A stretch of 20,841 nt of DNA from DATCIH01 sp036507955 (GTDB taxonomy: Bacteria; Bacillota; Clostridia; Clostridiales; Clostridiaceae). Positions 6,949 through 13,719 of this stretch are shown piece by piece. The notes below the pieces were generated by a model, which made no database searches, was not told the DNA's origin, and saw only the letters and a program-made list of their open reading frames with translations. Within the stretch, counting starts at the first letter, position 1. Each line of letters starts with the position of its first letter. Location: contig DATCIH010000065.1 of the NCBI GenBank assembly GCA_036507955.1, positions 1 to 20,841 on the forward strand, read 5' to 3'. A program made the translations under genes and the position numbers.

Positions 6949-7830
6949 CTATTGCTCTACAGTTATAGTGTAGGCACATATGAATTCTTGATCTTTTTCT
7001 AAACCTATAATTCCTGGTTTTTCACTAAAATCTCCATTGAAATTAAGAGTATCCGCATGCCCAAACCAGGGCTCTATACATATAAAAGGTGCTCCACTTG
7101 GCTTTGACCATATTCCCAGATAAGGGAATCCTTTAAAATTCACGATTAGCTTTTTATTATTTTTATAGCTTTTTAGAGAAAGTTCTGTTGACTTTAGATT
7201 GTTAAATATCAAAGCATCCTTCTGGAACATATCTTTATGTAAATTTATAATGTTTTCATTTTTTAAATATAAATTACTATCCTCAGTTAAGAGACCAGTT
7301 TCAGCTTGGAGGATTTTCCCTTCAGCCCTTTCCTTCTCATTAAATTCAAGATAATAATCTTCCATAGTTTCTGATTCCATAAAGGGGCAACTAAACCCTG
7401 GATGGGCTCCTATAGAGAAGAATATTTTTATATTGTCAGTATTTCTAACTTTATAGGTAACTTCTAAATTGTTTTCAGATAAACTATATTCTACGTCTAG
7501 TTGAAATTGATAAGGATATTTCTTTAAGGTCTCCTCACTACTAGCTAATCGGTATATAAGCTTACTTCTGCTCACTAATATCACTTGAAATTTACTATCT
7601 CTTGCAAACCCGTGCTGTCCAAGATTATATTCCTTATCCAGAGCTCTATATTTATCAGCTTTAACCTTACCAACTATAGGAAATAAGATGGGTGCATGTC
7701 TATTCCAATATTGTGAGTCAGCCGTCCATAAATATTCTATGTTATCTTTCTTTCCTTTTATGCTTGTAAGCTCTGCCCCCTTTTCATCTGCTATTATTTC
7801 AAGGAAGTCATTTTCTAATCTCATTATCAA
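6949..7830 (-). CDS. Aldose 1-epimerase-like protein (LacX-type)
   Basis: The family interconverts sugar anomers or binds hexoses and hexose phosphates in the cytoplasm. The 293-aa product has the family fold signatures: the HAPILFPIVGK segment (45-55), GQHGFAR with His73, GAHPGF with His143, and a late CIEPWFG segment that carries the usual acidic residue. There is no signal peptide. The start is uncertain: TTG at 7830 is 7 nt from the GGGGG ribosome binding site, whereas ATG at 7824 is 13 nt away. An ATG at 7835 is closed at once by TGA. It appears to be the first gene of the operon that continues into the helicase. No other sugar gene is nearby, so the substrate is unknown. Confidence 0.82.
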   Translation of the reverse strand: MIMRLENDFLEIIADEKGAELTSIKGKKDNIEYLWTADSQYWNRHAPILFPIVGKVKADKYRALDKEYNLGQHGFARDSKFQVILVSRSKLIYRLASSEETLKKYPYQFQLDVEYSLSENNLEVTYKVRNTDNIKIFFSIGAHPGFSCPFMESETMEDYYLEFNEKERAEGKILQAETGLLTEDSNLYLKNENIINLHKDMFQKDALIFNNLKSTELSLKSYKNNKKLIVNFKGFPYLGIWSKPSGAPFICIEPWFGHADTLNFNGDFSEKPGIIGLEKDQEFICAYTITVEQ

Positions 7831-7865
7831 TTCATTACCCCCTTATTAATTCTATGTTCTCTACT

Positions 7866-7894
7866 ATTATAAATGTAGTATGCCTAAAATAAAA
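7866..7894 (-). promoter_or_regulatory. Candidate promoter of the epimerase-helicase operon
   Basis: TATAAT on the minus strand (7871-7866) is preceded, 16-17 bp upstream, by a poor TTTATT/TTTTAT -35. It lies about 24 bp before the GGGGG ribosome binding site of the epimerase gene. Confidence 0.4.
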
Positions 7895-8029
7895 TTTTAT
7901 ATTTAATTTGCCTTACTTATCTCTCAATAATTCCCCTTATAAAAAATCATGTCCAAACAAATACTATATTGAAAATATTCTTACCATGAAAATTCAACAA
8001 AAATATAGTATCAAAAGGAGATGTAGTAT

Positions 8030-8239
8030 ATGGCTAACTTTAATAGTGTTGTCAAATGGTTCGATGACGAAAGAGGCTTTGGTTTTATTTCTGCCAACGG
8101 AGGTAATGATGTATTTCTTCATCATTCACAAATTAAAGAAAAAGGAAATGATAAAGTTATACATGAGGGTGTATCAGTAAGTTTTGATATTGTAGAGGAT
8201 GAAAAAGGTCCTTCCGCTATTAATGTTCAAAAAATATAG
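8030..8239 (+). CDS. Cold-shock protein (CspA family)
   Basis: This is a single cold-shock domain of 69 aa that binds single-stranded RNA and DNA and acts as an RNA chaperone in the cytoplasm. RNP1 is RGFGFI (residues 15-20), within KWFDDERGFGFI; the usual Lys-Gly before FGF is Arg-Gly here. RNP2 is DVFLHH, where FVHF is more usual. Length is standard. AAAGGAG lies about 9 nt before the ATG. It has its own terminator at 8251-8320, so it is a single-gene transcript. The 199-bp divergent gap to the epimerase gene leaves room for a long leader, as is common for csp genes, but I could not place its promoter. A longer frame overlapping it (7908-8180) is a shadow. Confidence 0.95.
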   Translation: MANFNSVVKWFDDERGFGFISANGGNDVFLHHSQIKEKGNDKVIHEGVSVSFDIVEDEKGPSAINVQKI

Positions 8240-8250
8240 GTTTACTTAAG

Positions 8251-8320
8251 TAAATCCTCTGAAAAGGTAATATGGTATACTTAATTATATACTATATACA
8301 TTTTTCAGAGGTTTATTTTA
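8251..8320 (+). terminator. Intrinsic terminator after the cold-shock gene
   Basis: TAAATCCTCTGAAAA (8251-8265) pairs with TTTTCAGAGGTTTA (8302-8315), with one mismatch or bulge, around an AT-rich loop of about 36 nt that can itself fold (GTATAC...). A TTTTA tract follows. Confidence 0.7.
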
Positions 8321-8389
8321 AAATAAGGGACAATCTATTTAATTATATAACTTTTTATTGTGATAAAACAAAATTTGGAGGGTAATTTT

Positions 8390-9082
8390 ATGCAAGAAAA
8401 ATCAAAGCTAGCTAAAATCACTTTGACCTGTGGGTTAATAGGGATTATTGCTGTGCTACTCACTATAATATGTGATTTCATATTAATTGGAAAACCGAAT
8501 AGCACTTTTGATTTTTTGAAACTAGGAACTGAAAGCATGAAGGGCTTGTCTCATTGGAGAATACTTATGGGTACATTTCTAGGAATTATTGTAATACCCA
8601 TTCAAATCCTAGGGCTAATACCAGTTTATTTTGGGTTAAGGCCTGCTGGGAAAGTTAAAGCCCTTTCTGTAGTTCTTATAATAGGTCATGCAGCAGTTAT
8701 TGCAGTGGCATTTCACATGTCCTATGCATTTATTGCAAGTGGTTGGAACCTTTCTCATACATTAGAGCCTGGAAATATTGCTACTGTAAATATGATAAAA
8801 AACTTTGACCTTTATTGGAAGATAACTATGACAATAATGGCAGTGGATTTAATCCTTAGTTCGCTACTCTATATGTTCCTTATAATCAGAGGAAACACTT
8901 TATATCCAAAATGGATGGCCTTATTTAATCAAAGCTTTATTATGTTTTACACCTTCATTATAATTCTACCATTCCCAAATCCAATAGGGGGTTTTGTGGC
9001 CCCAGCTTTTCTTAATTTTTCAACTTTGATATTCTTTATTTTTTCCACAACTATAGTTTATAAAAAGCTAAAAATTAATTAA
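8390..9082 (+). CDS. Six-helix integral membrane protein of unknown function
   Basis: The 230-aa product has about six hydrophobic segments (near residues 10-33, 57-82, 90-117, 140-166, 178-195 and 200-225) and a short basic C-terminus (YKKLKIN). It has no signal peptidase or transporter motif that I recognise. A DUF6796-type family is my best guess, made from memory. I chose the ATG at 8390 because GGAGGG (8377-8382) is 7 nt upstream; a GTG at 8360 in the same frame has no such site. A charged helix with W in a short loop (HWRILMG, 55-61) and a GWNLSH loop stand out. It lies 90 bp before the ECF sigma gene on the same strand and could be a target or neighbour of that regulator. Confidence 0.75.
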   Translation: MQEKSKLAKITLTCGLIGIIAVLLTIICDFILIGKPNSTFDFLKLGTESMKGLSHWRILMGTFLGIIVIPIQILGLIPVYFGLRPAGKVKALSVVLIIGHAAVIAVAFHMSYAFIASGWNLSHTLEPGNIATVNMIKNFDLYWKITMTIMAVDLILSSLLYMFLIIRGNTLYPKWMALFNQSFIMFYTFIIILPFPNPIGGFVAPAFLNFSTLIFFIFSTTIVYKKLKIN

Positions 9083-9099
9083 ATTAATATCGTCTTTTT

Positions 9100-9128
9100 T
9101 GAAACTTTTCTTACCTCATAAATATCTA
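9100..9128 (+). promoter_or_regulatory. Candidate ECF-type autoregulated promoter
   Basis: TGAAAC (9100-9105), 17 bp, then TATCTA (9123-9128). TGAAAC is a common -35 for Firmicute ECF sigma factors, while the -10 only partly resembles their CGTCTA-like boxes. It sits 45 bp before the sigma gene, where an autoregulatory promoter would be expected. Confidence 0.3.
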
Positions 9129-9172
9129 ATAGTTGTAAAAAAGAATGCTGCAGCATCTAAAAGGGGTAGAAA

Positions 9173-9700
9173 ATGCAAAATATATTTGACCTTGTTCATA
9201 AAAGTAAAAATGGAGATATATCCTCCTTTATGGAACTACTAAAGGAGAAAGAACAGTTTATTTATAATATTACCTTTCCCTACACAAAAAATCCCTATGA
9301 TACCGAAGATTGCATATCAGAAGCATCAATAAAAGCCTTTGATAAGCTAAAGCAATTAAGGAATGAAGAGAAATTTTATTGCTGGTTTATTTCCATACTT
9401 ATAAATGTCTGTAGGAAAAACATTAAGAGTAGAATTACTAGCTCTTCTGAGGATACTCTTGATCAACTCAGAGATGAATTCTCCTATGAATCTGCTGACG
9501 ACAGGATTATTGTAGAAGCCCTGCTATCTAAACTTAGAAAAGATGAAAGGGATATCCTTGCACTTAGATATTTAAAAGATTTTTCTTTGAAAGAGGTTGC
9601 ATTTATTATGGACATACCCCTCAGTACAGTAAAAACAAAGATATATAGGGCCTTAAATTTTTTAAAGGCTAAAAATGGAGGTATGAAAAATGAATGCTAA
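9173..9700 (+). CDS. ECF-subfamily RNA polymerase sigma factor
   Basis: The 175-aa product has sigma region 2 near residues 10-75 (with YDTEDCISEASIKAFDKL and FYCWFISILINVCRK) and region 4 near 115-165 (ERDILALRYLKDFSLKEVA, then the recognition helix MDIPLSTVKTKIYRAL). It lacks regions 1 and 3, as expected for ECF. AAGGGG precedes the ATG. Its last codons overlap the start of the next gene by 11 bp, so the two are translationally coupled, the usual arrangement for a sigma factor and its inhibitor. It would direct RNA polymerase to stress or envelope promoters once released. A possible self-recognised promoter lies at 9100-9128. Confidence 0.92.
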   Translation: MQNIFDLVHKSKNGDISSFMELLKEKEQFIYNITFPYTKNPYDTEDCISEASIKAFDKLKQLRNEEKFYCWFISILINVCRKNIKSRITSSSEDTLDQLRDEFSYESADDRIIVEALLSKLRKDERDILALRYLKDFSLKEVAFIMDIPLSTVKTKIYRALNFLKAKNGGMKNEC

Positions 9701-11048
9701 TAATCCTAAGGATTTAATGGATAATGTTGAGAGAAATCTTAGAAAACATATTAAAGATAAAATAAGGAAAAGCTACCTTAATAAAATAGTTGGTTCAGCA
9801 ATTGTACTATTAATAATAATACCAGGATCCACCTTCGTCTATGCCCAATATAATGGAAGTATTATATATAAACAAGAAGTAGATTTAGCCCGTGAACACA
9901 AAAATATTACAGAAGTAAAGGGAGTCTTTAAATATAAAGATGTTGAATTTACAATTAAAGAGATTGTTGCAGATGATACAGGAATGGAAGTTATTTACGA
10001 TACCTCCGATCCAAAGTATTCAATAAATGAAGTTACTTTTGGTGACAAAGATAATAAAGAATTTTATAAAGGTTGGGGCTATACACTTCCAGATTTAAAT
10101 TTAGAGGATAATGAAAAAGCTTTCTGTATCCTTATATCAGATAGTAATATTTCAAATTATATGCACAATAATCCAGTATCTTTGAAAATAAATAGTCTTA
10201 TTGTTAAAGCTGATAATAATACAAATAATATTTTCAATAAAATGGGATCTATTTTCGAAAATAATGAGAAACCAAAGGTTGATTGGACTTTAAAAATGCA
10301 AATACCTATGCAGCAAATTAATGTTATACCCGTAAACAAAGAATATTCTTTAGATATTGGCACATTAAAAGTGAAATCCTTAACCCCAGGTGTATTAAAA
10401 AGTATTCTTGACTATAGTTTTGTACCTAAGGATAAAAATTTAAAAAGTATATCCCCTGTTTTTTCTTTAAGATTAGATAAGGAGTACCTAACAGGTAGTG
10501 GCGATGATGGTTATTCCCTTGACTCTGGCATTGGTGGAACCGAGGTCTTTAACTCTATATATTATAGAAATCCTGATGAGATAGGAATAAACCTTATTGG
10601 TTTAAAAGCGGATTATGATTTCAGTAATTCAATGGTTTATAAGATAGATAAGAATAAGTTACCAGCGGAATTTGATTGTAATGGGGAAAAATTTAAAATT
10701 ACTTCTATGGAGCAGAAAGATGACTCAACTATATTCACTGTAGATTATGCTAAAACAAATAGGATCTATAGTGAGTTTCAGTTTACTGGCTCAGGAACAA
10801 AGGAAAGTTCGAATAAAAATAATAATGAAAGTATACAGTTTATAGATCAGCCCTCCAGGGACGGAATTTATAACGCTTTGATGAAAAAAATCCCTAATTT
10901 AAAAGACATAGAAAGCAAGTTTGGAAGCTTGCAAAAGGGATCTTTAAATACTGAGGTTATTATAAAACCCGGATCAACGGAGATCACAATAAATTCTGCT
11001 ACTAGAAATTTAATTTATGATGAAGCAGAAGTAATAATACACAAATAA
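9690..11048 (+). CDS. Membrane-anchored DUF4179/DUF5643-type protein, probable anti-sigma factor
   Basis: The 452-aa product has a short charged cytoplasmic N-terminus (1-32), one membrane helix (about 33-52, NKIVGSAIVLLIIIPGSTF) and a large extracytoplasmic part. The outer part fits the DUF4179 domain followed by a DUF5643-like domain, a layout seen in Firmicute proteins paired with ECF sigma factors. The N-terminus has no His-Cys zinc motif, so it is not a ZAS-type anti-sigma. GGAGG (9677-9681) is 8 nt before the ATG and lies inside the sigma gene; the genes overlap by 11 bp. Its likely role is to hold the sigma factor at the membrane until an outside signal is sensed. That role is inferred from family and coupling. 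Confidence 0.8.
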   Translation: MNANNPKDLMDNVERNLRKHIKDKIRKSYLNKIVGSAIVLLIIIPGSTFVYAQYNGSIIYKQEVDLAREHKNITEVKGVFKYKDVEFTIKEIVADDTGMEVIYDTSDPKYSINEVTFGDKDNKEFYKGWGYTLPDLNLEDNEKAFCILISDSNISNYMHNNPVSLKINSLIVKADNNTNNIFNKMGSIFENNEKPKVDWTLKMQIPMQQINVIPVNKEYSLDIGTLKVKSLTPGVLKSILDYSFVPKDKNLKSISPVFSLRLDKEYLTGSGDDGYSLDSGIGGTEVFNSIYYRNPDEIGINLIGLKADYDFSNSMVYKIDKNKLPAEFDCNGEKFKITSMEQKDDSTIFTVDYAKTNRIYSEFQFTGSGTKESSNKNNNESIQFIDQPSRDGIYNALMKKIPNLKDIESKFGSLQKGSLNTEVIIKPGSTEITINSATRNLIYDEAEVIIHK

Positions 11049-11656
11049 ACCTTACTGATTTGAAAACTATATTGCTTAACAATATAAAAAATAATATATA
11101 TATGTTTAGAATAAGTTCTGATATTGTGCCTCTAGGTTCCCATGAGATTAATACCTTTCCTTGGAGCTTATATTATAAAGAAAAGCTTAGTGAAATAGGG
11201 GCTTTTGCTAAGTTTAATGGCATAAGACTTTCTATGCATCCTGGCCAATACACTGTAATAAACTCTCCGAGTGAAGAAATTGCAAACAAAGCTATAAAAG
11301 ATTTAGAATATCATTGCAAGTTTTTAGATAGTCTAAATATTGATTATACAAACAAGGAACATGGCTATAATTACCACAAAAAATGTTCAGCTTCTGTAAG
11401 AAATAATTGTAGTTTTCTAGAGTTTTATACTTTAATTGATGAAGTTATAAGCATACCTCTTCAATGGAAGTCTCAAAAAAACGCCTTTGAGCATGTATGG
11501 GGCTATGTAAAGGAAGCGGCTTCAAAGGGAGAAAGAAATCACTTTGAAAAGCTTATGGAGGAAGAGAATCCAGCTAAAGTTAAAGACTACCTAGAAATCT
11601 TAGTTTACAGATATAATAGTGAGTATCTTATGGATTCCTACTTTTTCTCTCAATAG
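11049..11656 (+). pseudogene. uvsE: Remnant of UV-damage endonuclease UvsE, doubly deleted
   Basis: The frame resembles UvsE (UVDE), a TIM-barrel, metal-dependent nuclease that nicks 5' of UV photoproducts. Family-like sequence starts directly after the previous stop (NLTDLKTILLNNIKNN, then RISSDIVPLGSHE). It continues through RLSMHPGQY, with two of the metal-site histidines, to DSLNIDY. It then jumps to a C-terminal extension found in some clostridial members (FEHVWGYVKEAASKGE...YLMDSYFF). About 50 N-terminal residues and the middle of the barrel are missing, including the later Glu, Asp and His metal ligands. The join is in frame. The only starts in the remaining frame lack a ribosome binding site. 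I therefore call it a non-functional remnant of 198 codons. A short active protein is unlikely. Confidence 0.7.
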
Positions 11657-11689
11657 CCATTAGTGATTTCCATTCTCATATTTTCATTA

Positions 11690-11823
11690 TTATTTTTCTA
11701 TGATTTTAACAAGTTTATTATACAACTCTTCTCTGTCCTTACCTTTAATAACTTTGTCCTTGATCTTTGCTATAGGTGAATCTGAACAAGCATGGCATTC
11801 ACCTATGCATCCTTCACTTATTA
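11690..11823 (-). pseudogene. 3' fragment of a small Cys-rich protein gene, cut at the IS end
   Basis: Forty-four codons read VISEGCIGECHACSDSPIAK, then a basic, helical tail ending KIIEK before TAA (11690-11692). The C-x3-C-x2-C pattern and the charged tail recall DUF1450-type small proteins, a family of 70-80 aa, so the N-terminal half is lost. The fragment ends exactly at the target duplication of the insertion sequence at 11824-13618. Joining the two flanks after removing the IS gives an open but non-family-like continuation (ILIAILISEGC), so the gene may have been damaged before the insertion. Confidence 0.4.
11818..11823. repeat. Target-site duplication, left copy (TTATTA)
   Basis: TTATTA immediately precedes the left end of the insertion sequence and recurs at 13619-13624. 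Confidence 0.75.
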
Positions 11824-11853
11824 CCTAAAATCCCGTTGAATTTTATACCTACA
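11824..11853. repeat. Left terminal inverted repeat of the IS
   Basis: It begins CCTAAAATCCC and ends TTATACCTACA. The transposase stop codon (11849-11851) is inside it. Confidence 0.65.
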
Positions 11854-13441
11854 TTGGTTCTGGGACATTAAATGATTTATAAATTTCTCTTTGTTCTTTA
11901 GTAAGCGGAAATAAAATCCGAGTCCCATTAATTACTTGTACTCTAAGTTTGGCTAAGGTCATAAGCAATTTCTTCATTGTCATTTTTTTATATAGTTTAT
12001 GATCAAGCATGACTTTGTGAATCTGAGACATAAGTATGAGCGATAGAAACCCGACAAATACCTTGTTCTGCATGACATCTTCTCTATGAACCCTCAGCCT
12101 TCCAAGATCAAGGCTGTTTTTAAGTCTTAGGAATCCCTTTTCCACTACATCTTTTTCGCGATATATAGAAAGTGCTTCCTTTGCATCTGATATATCATTG
12201 CTAATAATAACCATCCAACCAGCGGTCTCTAGTTCTTTACTTATAATGTCATCCTTGATGTTTATTGTGTAGCCTGAAGCTGACTTTTCAGAATTTCTTA
12301 CAAGCAGGTACTTTGTATACTCTTCATTCTGTGTGGCTCTTACTGGGTTTTCCTCTGCGAGTTCCTTCATCACAGTAACATGGGCATATAGTTCCTCTCT
12401 GGTTTTCATTGCTTTAATTACATTGTAGTATACATGCACATAGACCTTGTGATCTTTGTCCCATGAACGCAGTTTGGTGACTCCTCGGATGGAATCCCCA
12501 CCTAGCACAATTGTATTTTGCAGACAGTCGATATCTTTACTCTCACTAGAAACTTGATTTTTAGCAAAGTTTGAAGTAAAGGGGACGGAAATTATGAAAC
12601 GAAGAGGTTTAGTACTGTCTAGCATGGAGTTAATGTTTTTAGTACTAAAAAAACCTTTGTCCATAACTATAAGAAGTGATTTTCCATTGGATATTCCATC
12701 CATCTTTAACAAAGTAGCTTTAAGTGTGCTTACATCCTTTAAACTACCACTGTATAGAGTCTGATATATGGGCAGTCTTGATTTCTCGCCCATTAGCATA
12801 CACATATTGATTTGAGGTAGCTGCTCTTTGTCCCTGTTATATCCCCATTCTACATCATCAATTAATTTGGAGTATGAGGAAATGGATGTGATGTCAAGAG
12901 CAAGGTATTCCTGTTCACTCCGGGTTTTGCACCATAACTGATAAAACAACTCTCGTTCTTCATTGTTAACTGCGATAAGTAGTTCGCTAATTCGCTGGGA
13001 TGACATATTTCCAACGGAGATACACTCTGTATCACTTATCCAGTCTTCGCAGTAAAGAAATGGATTTCCTGATGATACAAGGTAGCAAGCCAACATAAAT
13101 AGCTCTTGCCAGTATTTTGGAGCAGCCTCCTCAAGTGATGACAAAAGGCCTGTGCTTTCGGCTATATGTTTAAAAAGATAGATTGCACCATATTCCTTTA
13201 TAGAAGAGCACCTTATATCTTCTGGTGTAAATAAAGAATCTGTTGCAGGAATATCAATAGGAGTTCCTTTTTCAGCCATACGTGCAAGGTATTCAGGCTT
13301 ATAAACTGGCTTTCCGGTAACAGAATCCACCTTCCCGATAAGAGTTCGCTTGTTTCTAGGTTTACCTTCTGTATTACGATAAGATACTGATTCATAAAGA
13401 TATATTTTATCGCCAATTTTTTGCCTTACAATTGAACTCAT
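11849..13441 (-). CDS. IS1634-family DDE transposase
   Basis: This full-length transposase of 530 aa moves the surrounding element. An RNase H-like DDE core is visible: Asp183 in LALDITS, Asp261 in VMDKGFFS and Glu434 in KDVVEKGF, within an IS4-type YREK region (427-430). The N-terminal 60 residues (beginning MSSIVRQKIGDKIYLYESVS) and the GKVD segment are typical of the IS1634 group. I start it at the ATG at 13441. An in-frame ATG at 13453 has no space after the AAGGAG ribosome binding site (13454-13459), whereas 13441 has 12 nt. The ribosome binding site partly lies in the stem of the palindrome at 13456-13495. No frameshift or internal stop is present, so it may still be active. Confidence 0.9.
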   Translation of the reverse strand: MSSIVRQKIGDKIYLYESVSYRNTEGKPRNKRTLIGKVDSVTGKPVYKPEYLARMAEKGTPIDIPATDSLFTPEDIRCSSIKEYGAIYLFKHIAESTGLLSSLEEAAPKYWQELFMLACYLVSSGNPFLYCEDWISDTECISVGNMSSQRISELLIAVNNEERELFYQLWCKTRSEQEYLALDITSISSYSKLIDDVEWGYNRDKEQLPQINMCMLMGEKSRLPIYQTLYSGSLKDVSTLKATLLKMDGISNGKSLLIVMDKGFFSTKNINSMLDSTKPLRFIISVPFTSNFAKNQVSSESKDIDCLQNTIVLGGDSIRGVTKLRSWDKDHKVYVHVYYNVIKAMKTREELYAHVTVMKELAEENPVRATQNEEYTKYLLVRNSEKSASGYTINIKDDIISKELETAGWMVIISNDISDAKEALSIYREKDVVEKGFLRLKNSLDLGRLRVHREDVMQNKVFVGFLSLILMSQIHKVMLDHKLYKKMTMKKLLMTLAKLRVQVINGTRILFPLTKEQREIYKSFNVPEPM

Positions 13442-13455
13442 TAGACATCTCATCT

Positions 13456-13495
13456 CCTTATATGTAGGTATAACTAATTATACCTACATATAAGG
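13456..13495 (-). promoter_or_regulatory. Perfect 18-bp palindrome over the transposase ribosome binding site
   Basis: Arms at 13456-13473 and 13478-13495 are perfectly complementary around a 4-nt loop. The 11-bp core (TGTAGGTATAA and its complement) is the same motif found in both ends of the IS. In an RNA reading through from outside, the hairpin would pair AAGG of the ribosome binding site. It could also be a transposase operator. Confidence 0.75.
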
Positions 13496-13587
13496 AAAAT
13501 TACAAGATTAATAATTAAAAAAAGTTGAAATATGCCATGATTTAGCTACTTTATGAAGATTTTAAGAGGCTGCCTAGTAAATGTTTT

Positions 13588-13618
13588 TGTAGGTATAATT
13601 TTTGCATGGGAATCAAGG
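13588..13618. repeat. Right terminal inverted repeat of the IS
   Basis: It starts TGTAGGTATAA on the plus strand and ends GGGAATCAAGG. The inner half matches the left end exactly; the outer half matches at about 8 of 11 positions. Confidence 0.65.
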
Positions 13619-13624
13619 TTATTA
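13619..13624. repeat. Target-site duplication, right copy (TTATTA)
   Basis: It follows the right end of the IS and is identical to 11818-11823. The rest of this gap, to the aldehyde dehydrogenase ribosome binding site, shows no clear promoter. Confidence 0.75.
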
Positions 13625-13719
13625 ATATTGCTATAAGTATTATAACATAGTTATGGTTGGCTTAATTGTCTATATATGGTAAGCTATTGTAATAAAAATG
13701 TTTGAAAGGAGCTTGTAAA

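Larger units (their letters stand above)
11824..13618 (-). mobile_element. IS1634-like insertion sequence, apparently complete
   Basis: The element is 1795 bp, with imperfect inverted ends of about 30 bp. The outer parts are CCTAAAATCCC (left) and CCTTGATTCCC (right, minus strand); the inner part TTATACCTACA is identical in both (11843-11853 and 13588-13598). Perfect 6-bp direct repeats (TTATTA) flank it, as expected for a transposition that has not been rearranged since. It carries one minus-strand transposase gene whose stop codon lies inside the left inverted repeat. The size, single large gene and 5-6-bp duplication fit the IS1634 family of IS4-related elements. Confidence 0.8.

Noticed and set aside
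7908..8180. 90-aa frame overlapping the cold-shock gene
   Set aside because: It covers the cold-shock gene in another frame, has no ribosome binding site and does not resemble a protein family.
13456..13495. Palindrome as the right end of the IS
   Set aside because: It would leave almost no upstream region for the transposase gene. The copy at 13588-13618 with the TTATTA duplication is a better end.
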